Positions 63,983 through 64,000 of a stretch of 64,000 bases of DNA are shown here, piece by piece (the stretch's first letter is position 1; every line of letters starts with the position of its first letter). Under the pieces are notes generated by a model. That model made no database searches. It had not been told where the DNA came from and saw only the letters and a program-made list of their open reading frames with translations. A program made the translations under genes and the position numbers. Location of the stretch: positions 168,054-232,053 of the forward strand of contig NZ_FZNN01000005.1 in NCBI RefSeq assembly GCF_900188035.1, given 5' to 3'. This DNA comes from Puniceibacterium sediminis (lineage in GTDB: Bacteria > Pseudomonadota > Alphaproteobacteria > Rhodobacterales > Rhodobacteraceae).

Positions 63983-64000
63983 ACGCTTTTGGCATAGGCG

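Overview
The window is a high-GC accessory region of an alphaproteobacterium, most likely a member of the Rhodobacterales. The basis is the GTA-type tail genes (DUF2460, DUF2163, NlpC/P60 peptidase and 'megatron' in a row), the codon use, and several small phage families typical of that order; this assignment is inference. It reads as a defence island that surrounds an almost complete, integrase-less prophage.

Left flank (1-8568): the end of a DISARM-like phage-defence operon. It holds the C-terminus of a large DNA methylase (probably DrmMI, 5' end outside the window), the helicase DrmA and the DUF1998 protein DrmB. Between methylase and helicase lie three extra genes: a probable HEPN protein with an RX4H motif, an XRE-ImmA/IrrE regulator-peptidase, and a PIN-domain protein. 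The usual third core gene, drmC, is absent; phage DNA begins within 50 bp of the drmB stop.

Prophage (about 8619-46538): nearly all on the minus strand. From right to left it has a Cro/CI-type switch (45065-46538); an early module (HTH, Sak4-like ATPase, SSB-like protein, SF2 helicase, Cas4-like nuclease, primase-helicase, RuvC-like resolvase, two DNA methyltransferases); a lambda-type packaging and head module (small and large terminase, gpW, portal, ClpP-type protease, decoration protein, gpE-type capsid); a tail module with GTA-type distal parts; a C1q-tipped fibre; and lysis genes with an embedded o-spanin. Three plus-strand single genes punctuate the tail module like morons: a bactofilin, a protein with three zinc-ribbon-like repeats, and a coiled-coil protein. 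The C5 methyltransferase carries one in-frame TGA. A 432-bp AT-richer stretch with short repeats and a long hairpin next to the primase may be the replication origin.

Right flank (46614-64000): a RecD2-like helicase, an EVE-domain McrB with McrC, and a 1639-residue protein that fuses an N-terminal NACHT/STAND ATPase, a long probable alpha-solenoid and a C-terminal GT-B glycosyltransferase. This fusion is the best candidate for an undescribed defence system. Next come an intact IS66 element with an 8-bp target duplication, a lone Pycsar-type nucleotide-cyclase-like gene, an IS3-family element, a decayed C-terminal remnant of a second RecD2-like gene, a small unknown gene, and an initiator tRNA-Met with its terminator. 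The islands look built by repeated insertion around the phage. No integrase or CRISPR array was seen.
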